Below, one piece after another: positions 59,880 through 64,000 of a DNA stretch of 64,000 bases (the stretch's first letter is position 1; each line of letters starts with the position of its first letter). The stretch is from the NCBI GenBank assembly GCA_901472405.1, contig LR590463.1:434001-498000 (forward strand). Reading direction: 5' to 3'. This stretch comes from Serratia rubidaea. Its GTDB lineage: Bacteria > Pseudomonadota > Gammaproteobacteria > Enterobacterales > Enterobacteriaceae. The translations under genes and the position numbers were made by a program. A model generated the notes under the pieces. It did no database searches and was not told the origin of the DNA. It saw nothing but the letters and a program-made list of their open reading frames with translations.

Positions 59880-62269
59880 ATGCATAAACCGCTTCGTTAT
59901 ACGTTGCTTGCGACGTCATTACTCTGCCCCCTGGGCGCGCTGGCGCAGTCGGCGGGCAAGCTGCCGCTGATGCCGTGGCCGCAGCAGGTGGAGATCGCCC
60001 AGCCGCAGGGCAAACTGGTGCTGACGCCCCGCATCAGTCTGCAGGTGGAGGGCGATAATCTGGGGGACGCGCCGGCGCGCTGGCGTCAGCGTCTTGAACT
60101 GCAGACCGGCTGGACGCTGGCGCCGGGGGCGACGCAGCAGGCCAGCACGATTACGGTGAAGATCCAGCGCCAGGTCTCGGCGCAGCCGCTGCCGGACAGC
60201 GATGAAAGTTACCGGCTGTCGGTGACGCCACAGGGGGTGACGCTGAACGCCGCCACCCGCTTCGGCGCGCTGCGCGGCATGGAAACCCTGCTGCAGCTGG
60301 TGCAGACCGACGGACACAACACCTTCCTGCCGCTGGTCAGCATCCATGATAAACCGCGCTTTGCCTGGCGCGGGTGCTGCTGGATTCGGCGCGCCATTTC
60401 CTGCCGGTCAGCGATATTTTGCGCCAGCTGGACGGCATGGCGGCGGCCAAGCTGAACGTCTTCCACTGGCATCTGACCGACGATCAGGGCTGGCGCTTCG
60501 CCTCCGCGCGCTATCCCAAGCTGCAGCAGCTGGCCAGCGACGGCCAGTTCTATACCCGCGAACAGATGCAGCAGGTGGTGGCCTACGCCGCGGCGCGCGG
60601 CATCCGCGTGGTGCCGGAGGTCGATCTGCCGGGCCACGCCTCCAGCATTGCAGTGGCCTACCCGGAGTTGATCAGCGCGCCGGGGCCGTACCAGATGGAG
60701 CGCGAGTGGGGCGTGCATGCGCCGACGCTGGATCCCGGCAACGAGCAGGTTTATCAGTTTATTGACGCGATCGTCGGCGAGCTGACGACGATCTTCCCCG
60801 ATCCTTACCTGCATATCGGCGGCGACGAGGTCGATCCCAGCCAGTGGCAGCAGTCGAAAACGCTGCAGGCGCTGATGCGCGAGCATCAGCTGGCGGACGC
60901 CCATGCGCTGCAGGCCTGGTTTAACCAGCGGCTGGAAAAGATCCTCGAACGCCATCAGCGGCGCATGGTGGGTTGGGACGAGATCTACCATCCGGCGCTG
61001 CCGCGCACCATCCTGATCCAGTCCTGGCAGGGGCCGGACTCGCTGGGGGCCAGCGCGCAGGACGGCTATCAGGGCATTCTGTCCACCGGCTTCTATCTCG
61101 ATCAGCCGCAGAGCACCGCCTACCACTATCGCAATGAAGTGCTGCCGCAGCCGCTCGGGGTTGAGACCCAGGTCGCGGCCGGCGAGCAGGCGCAAAGCTG
61201 GCGTTTTGAGATCCCGCGGCTGAAGGGCAGCGCGGTGGCGGGCAGCTTTACTCTGATTAAGGGCCGGCAGGGCTGGCGCGGCTTTATCGACTTCGATGGC
61301 AAAACCCGCCGCGCGCTGCACGATATTGTCTGGCGTACGCCGCAGCAGGTGAGCTTCCGGCTGGATACCTGGATGGGCGACACCCGCCCGGTCGTCACCC
61401 TGCAGGGGGACAAGCTCAGCGGCTATACGCTGCTGGGCAATGTGCGTTACCCCACCAGCGGCAGCCGGCTGGATGCGGCGCCGGAGGGCAAAATGCCGGT
61501 GGTGCCGGACGCCAAACAGCAGGCCAATATCCTCGGCGGTGAGGCGGCGCTGTGGGCGGAGAACGTACGCGCGCCGCTGCTGGATCTGAAGCTGTGGCCG
61601 CGCGCCTTCGCAGTGGCGGAGCGGCTGTGGTCGGCGCAGGACGTTACCGATGAGAACAACATGTACCGCCGTCTGGCGGCGGTGGACGCCTGGTCGGTGG
61701 TATCCGTCGGTCTGCAGCAGCATGCGGAAACCGCGCGGGAGTTCACCCGCCTGGCCAACAGCGTCGAGATTATGCCGCTGCAGACGCTGGCCGAAGCGCT
61801 GGAGCCGGCGCAGTATTACACGCGTCAGCATCTCAAGTTCCGGGCGGGCAACTACCATCAGTTTGAGCCGCTGAACCGGCTGGTGGACGCGCTGCCGCCG
61901 GAGAGCCGGGCGGTGCGCGAGATGCATCAGCAGGTGGAGGCGCTGCTGCGCGACCGCGATAACCGCGTGGCCGCCGAGGCGCTGCGCAGCCGCCTGCTGC
62001 GCTGGCAGCAGAATGCGGCGCCGGTGAAGCGGCTGATTGGCGGCAACGTGCTGATGAAAGACCTGGCGCCGGTGGCGCAGGACGTCAACGCGCTGGCGGA
62101 ACTGGGGCTGACGCTGCTGGATCGCTGGCGGCAGGGCAAGCCGCTCGGCAAGCGTGAGGCGGAGCAGATCCAGCAGCAGCTGGACGCGGCGGCGCAGGTG
62201 CGCGATGAGCTGACCATCGCCGCAGTGTATCCGCTGGAAACCCTGCTGCGCGGCCTGACGGTGCGCTGA
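59880..62269 (+). CDS. GH20 beta-N-acetylhexosaminidase (one-base deletion near 60372)
   Basis: Secreted or periplasmic enzyme that releases N-acetylhexosamine from chitin oligomers or glycans. Signal peptide MHKPLRYTLLATSLLCPLGA, GH20b domain, then the GH20 barrel with the catalytic pair Asp316-Glu317 in LHIGGDEVDP, and HWHLTDDQGWRF. An extra beta-rich insertion (about 430-520, IDFDGKTRRALHDIVWRTPQ) interrupts the barrel. GAGGA precedes the ATG. Adding one G near 60372 gives FAWRGVLLDSARHFLP and 796 residues. Chitin use fits Serratia. Confidence 0.88.
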
Positions 62270-62277
62270 GCAACCGG

Positions 62278-62303
62278 GCGGGCCGTCTCCGGCCCGCCGT
62301 TTG
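62278..62303. terminator. Hairpin between convergent GH20 and NRPS-like genes
   Basis: GGCGGGCCG-TCTC-CGGCCCGCC perfect nine-pair stem in the 35-bp gap; a short TTT follows on the + strand. Probably ends both transcripts. Confidence 0.6.
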
Positions 62304-62304
62304 C

Positions 62305-64000
62305 CTATGCCGTCAGCGAGACCGGCGCCTTGCCGGTGAGCCGGTACAGATAATTTTCCAGCTCCTGGCGGGTAAAGCGCGGCTCCTCAATGCCGCTGCC
62401 GGCCAGAAAGCGCTTCACGTTGCTGCAGTCCCACTGGTAGGTATCCTGATACAGCTGCACCGCCGCCTGGCCGTGCGACATGTTGTCGCGGAACAGGCTG
62501 AGCAGCGGGTACAGCGGCGCGTTTTCATCATGCTGCCACTGCGCCAGCCAGTCGTGGTAAGGCATCTGGCGGAAGCGGTAGCCGAAATAGTCCTCCAGCC
62601 GCCGGAAGAACTGCTGCAGCGTCAGGTTGTTGCTGTCCTCGTGGATCAGATTGAACTTCAGCCCCAGCGCCTGCGGGTTACCGCTGATATGCGCAATGGC
62701 GCGCGTCATATAATCCACCGTGGTCAGGCCTTCGCGCAGATCGCGCAGGTCGGGCACCGTACCGTTGCTCAGGCAGGTTTTCACCAGCCGCCCCCACCAC
62801 TGGTAGTCGGCGCTGACGCCGCTCCGGCTGTGGCTGGTGGCGTACCCCAGCCGGAAGGTCATCAGCGGCAGCCCCTGCAGCGCCGCCAGATCGGCGATTT
62901 TTTCCATTACCCATTTGCTGCGCACGTAGCCAAGATCGCTGAGCACCGCCGGCAGGTTCTGGTCGATGTCGTCGCTTTCCAGCATCACCCGTTTACCGGT
63001 GTGCAGATGCCCCCAGCTGTAAACGGAGATGGTGGACAGCAGCATCAGCGGCTTGGTGCGCAGGTGGGCGGCGAAGCGGATAACTTCGTTCAGGCCCTGC
63101 ACGTTGTCGCGCTTCATGTAGGAGTAGGGCTGGATAAAGTTCACCGCGCTGGCGGAGTGGTAAATGATGTCCACCTGTCGGCACAGTTGTTGATACTGCT
63201 CATCGGGCAGCGCGAAGCGGGGTTCCGCCAGATTACCGGGCACGACATACACCCGGCTGCGCTGTTCGGCGCTCAGGGCGATATGGTGTTTTTGCAGCAC
63301 CGCATCCAGGCGTTGGCCTGCCTGTTCGGCGCTGTCGCCGCGCACCAGGCAGTAAATATCCGCCTGACGCGTGGCGAGCAGGTCCGCCAGCAGATGCGAG
63401 CCGACAAAGCCGCTGGCGCCGGTCAGCAGAATGGCGCGTGGCTGCGTCAGCTGCTGCGGTTCAAAGTGCGGGTTGATCTGTACGTCCGGCGGCAATTTTG
63501 CATCTTCCTGTAGCGCGCGCACCGGCTCGCTGTCCAGCTCCGGCTGCGCCTGCCCGCTGCGTTGCGCCAGCTCGCGGGTCAGCGCGGCGACGGTGGGGAA
63601 TTCGTAAATATCGCGCACGTAGGTTTTCACCCCGAGCCGCTGGCCGATGGCCTCCGCCAGCCGGGCCGCCAGCAGCGAATGGCCGCCGATATCGAAGAAA
63701 TTATCATCGGCGCCGATCGCGTTCAGCGCCAACAGCTCACGCCAGACGGCGGCGACCTGTTCCTGCGCGGCGTCCGGCAGCGCATTGCCCGCCGTGGTGC
63801 GGCTGGCGGCATAGTGCGCCAGCAGCGCCGCCTTGTCGGTTTTGCCGTTGGCGTTCAGCGGCAAACGCGGCAGCAGCAGGTAATCGGCCGGCAGAAAGTA
63901 AGACGGTAGTGTCTTTTTTAGGCGTGCTTTGACGGCGTCGAGCAGGTCAGGCTGCGCAGCGTCGGCCACCAGGCAGGCGACGATCTTTTTATCGGCGGCC
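62305..64000 (-). CDS. NRPS-like protein with C-terminal carrier and thioester reductase domains (5' end outside window)
   Basis: C-terminal part of a nonribosomal-peptide-synthetase-like protein; the gene runs off the right edge, with the frame open to 64000. In order: end of an adenylation domain (SYFLPADYLLLPRLPLNANG with the GK motif in NANGKTDKAAL), carrier domain with the phosphopantetheine Ser in FFDIGGHSLLAARLAEAIG, and a thioester reductase with NAD(P) motif LLTGASGFVGSHLLADLL, LLSTISVYSWG and YVRSK. No thioesterase: the product is released as an aldehyde or alcohol. Resembles A-T-R enzymes of the Lys2/carboxylic-acid-reductase type, but upstream domains are unseen. An internal GTG at 63969 is not the true start. 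Confidence 0.9.
   Translation of the reverse strand, partial: AADKKIVACLVADAAQPDLLDAVKARLKKTLPSYFLPADYLLLPRLPLNANGKTDKAALLAHYAASRTTAGNALPDAAQEQVAAVWRELLALNAIGADDNFFDIGGHSLLAARLAEAIGQRLGVKTYVRDIYEFPTVAALTRELAQRSGQAQPELDSEPVRALQEDAKLPPDVQINPHFEPQQLTQPRAILLTGASGFVGSHLLADLLATRQADIYCLVRGDSAEQAGQRLDAVLQKHHIALSAEQRSRVYVVPGNLAEPRFALPDEQYQQLCRQVDIIYHSASAVNFIQPYSYMKRDNVQGLNEVIRFAAHLRTKPLMLLSTISVYSWGHLHTGKRVMLESDDIDQNLPAVLSDLGYVRSKWVMEKIADLAALQGLPLMTFRLGYATSHSRSGVSADYQWWGRLVKTCLSNGTVPDLRDLREGLTTVDYMTRAIAHISGNPQALGLKFNLIHEDSNNLTLQQFFRRLEDYFGYRFRQMPYHDWLAQWQHDENAPLYPLLSLFRDNMSHGQAAVQLYQDTYQWDCSNVKRFLAGSGIEEPRFTRQELENYLYRLTGKAPVSLTA

Noticed and set aside
60209-61927. 572-codon open frame opposite the GH20 gene
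   Set aside because: Antisense shadow in GC-rich coding sequence. The protein is a His/Arg/Gln-rich mix typical of complementary frames.

Overview
The window is about 64 kb of a high-GC enterobacterial chromosome. Gene order and protein sequences fit Serratia or a close relative. The first 40 kb follows the conserved ispB-rplU-rpmA-yhbE-obgE ... greA-yhbY-rlmE-ftsH-folP-glmM-secG-leuU-metY-rimP-nusA-infB-rbfA-truB-rpsO-pnp-nlpI-yrbN-deaD ... yhbW-ubiV-ubiU-ubiT-yhbS-yhbQ-yhbP block known from E. coli. Lineage-specific pieces are inserted into that block. The genus assignment is an inference from gene content (pmrAB beside dacB, a GH20 hexosaminidase, phn and tre loci) and not from a database search.

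Layout. 1-4 kb: ispB, ribosomal proteins L21 and L27, an EamA transporter and the ribosome-assembly GTPase Obg. 4-8 kb: a PmrA/PmrB-type two-component pair, dacB and greA. 8-14 kb: yhbY, rlmE, ftsH, folP, glmM, secG. 14.2-26.7 kb: two tRNA genes (Leu-GAG and initiator Met), then the transcription/translation superoperon from rimP to pnp, then nlpI, the 26-codon yrbN and deaD. 26.8-35.2 kb is accessory: yedEF, an XRE regulator divergent from an MFS exporter, yhbW, and a HlyD adaptor with two ABC-2 permeases but no ATPase. At 35.4-35.86 kb lies an eight-repeat type I-E-like CRISPR array with an AT-rich leader and no cas genes. 35.9-40.3 kb: the ubiUV/ubiT genes of O2-independent ubiquinone synthesis and yhbS/Q/P. 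40.3-42.9 kb: subunits C and D of a UbiD-type hydroxyarylic acid decarboxylase and a Rossmann protein. 42.8-50.5 kb: a C-P lyase operon phnF-GHIJKLMNP without phnCDE. 50.7-55.1 kb: a COG0701-type permease, a RelE/ParE toxin-antitoxin pair and nrdDG behind paired NrdR boxes and DnaA boxes. 55.2-59.6 kb: treRBC for trehalose. 59.9-62.3 kb: a secreted GH20 beta-N-acetylhexosaminidase. The right edge carries the C-terminal end of an NRPS-like protein with a terminal thioester reductase.

A dominant feature of this particular sequence is technical. At least 24 genes, many of them essential (obgE, ftsH, glmM, infB, pnp), are broken by about 47 single-base insertions or deletions. Nearly all lie in short runs of one base or in GC repeats. 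Undoing each one restores full-length proteins of the expected family length. I therefore annotate these genes as complete CDS with apparent sequencing indels, not as pseudogenes. Coordinates are those of the sequence as given.

No clearly new system stands out. The best leads are the ATPase-less exporter operon, the cas-less CRISPR array in a core locus, the NrdR/DnaA architecture upstream of nrdD and the NRPS-reductase at the edge.
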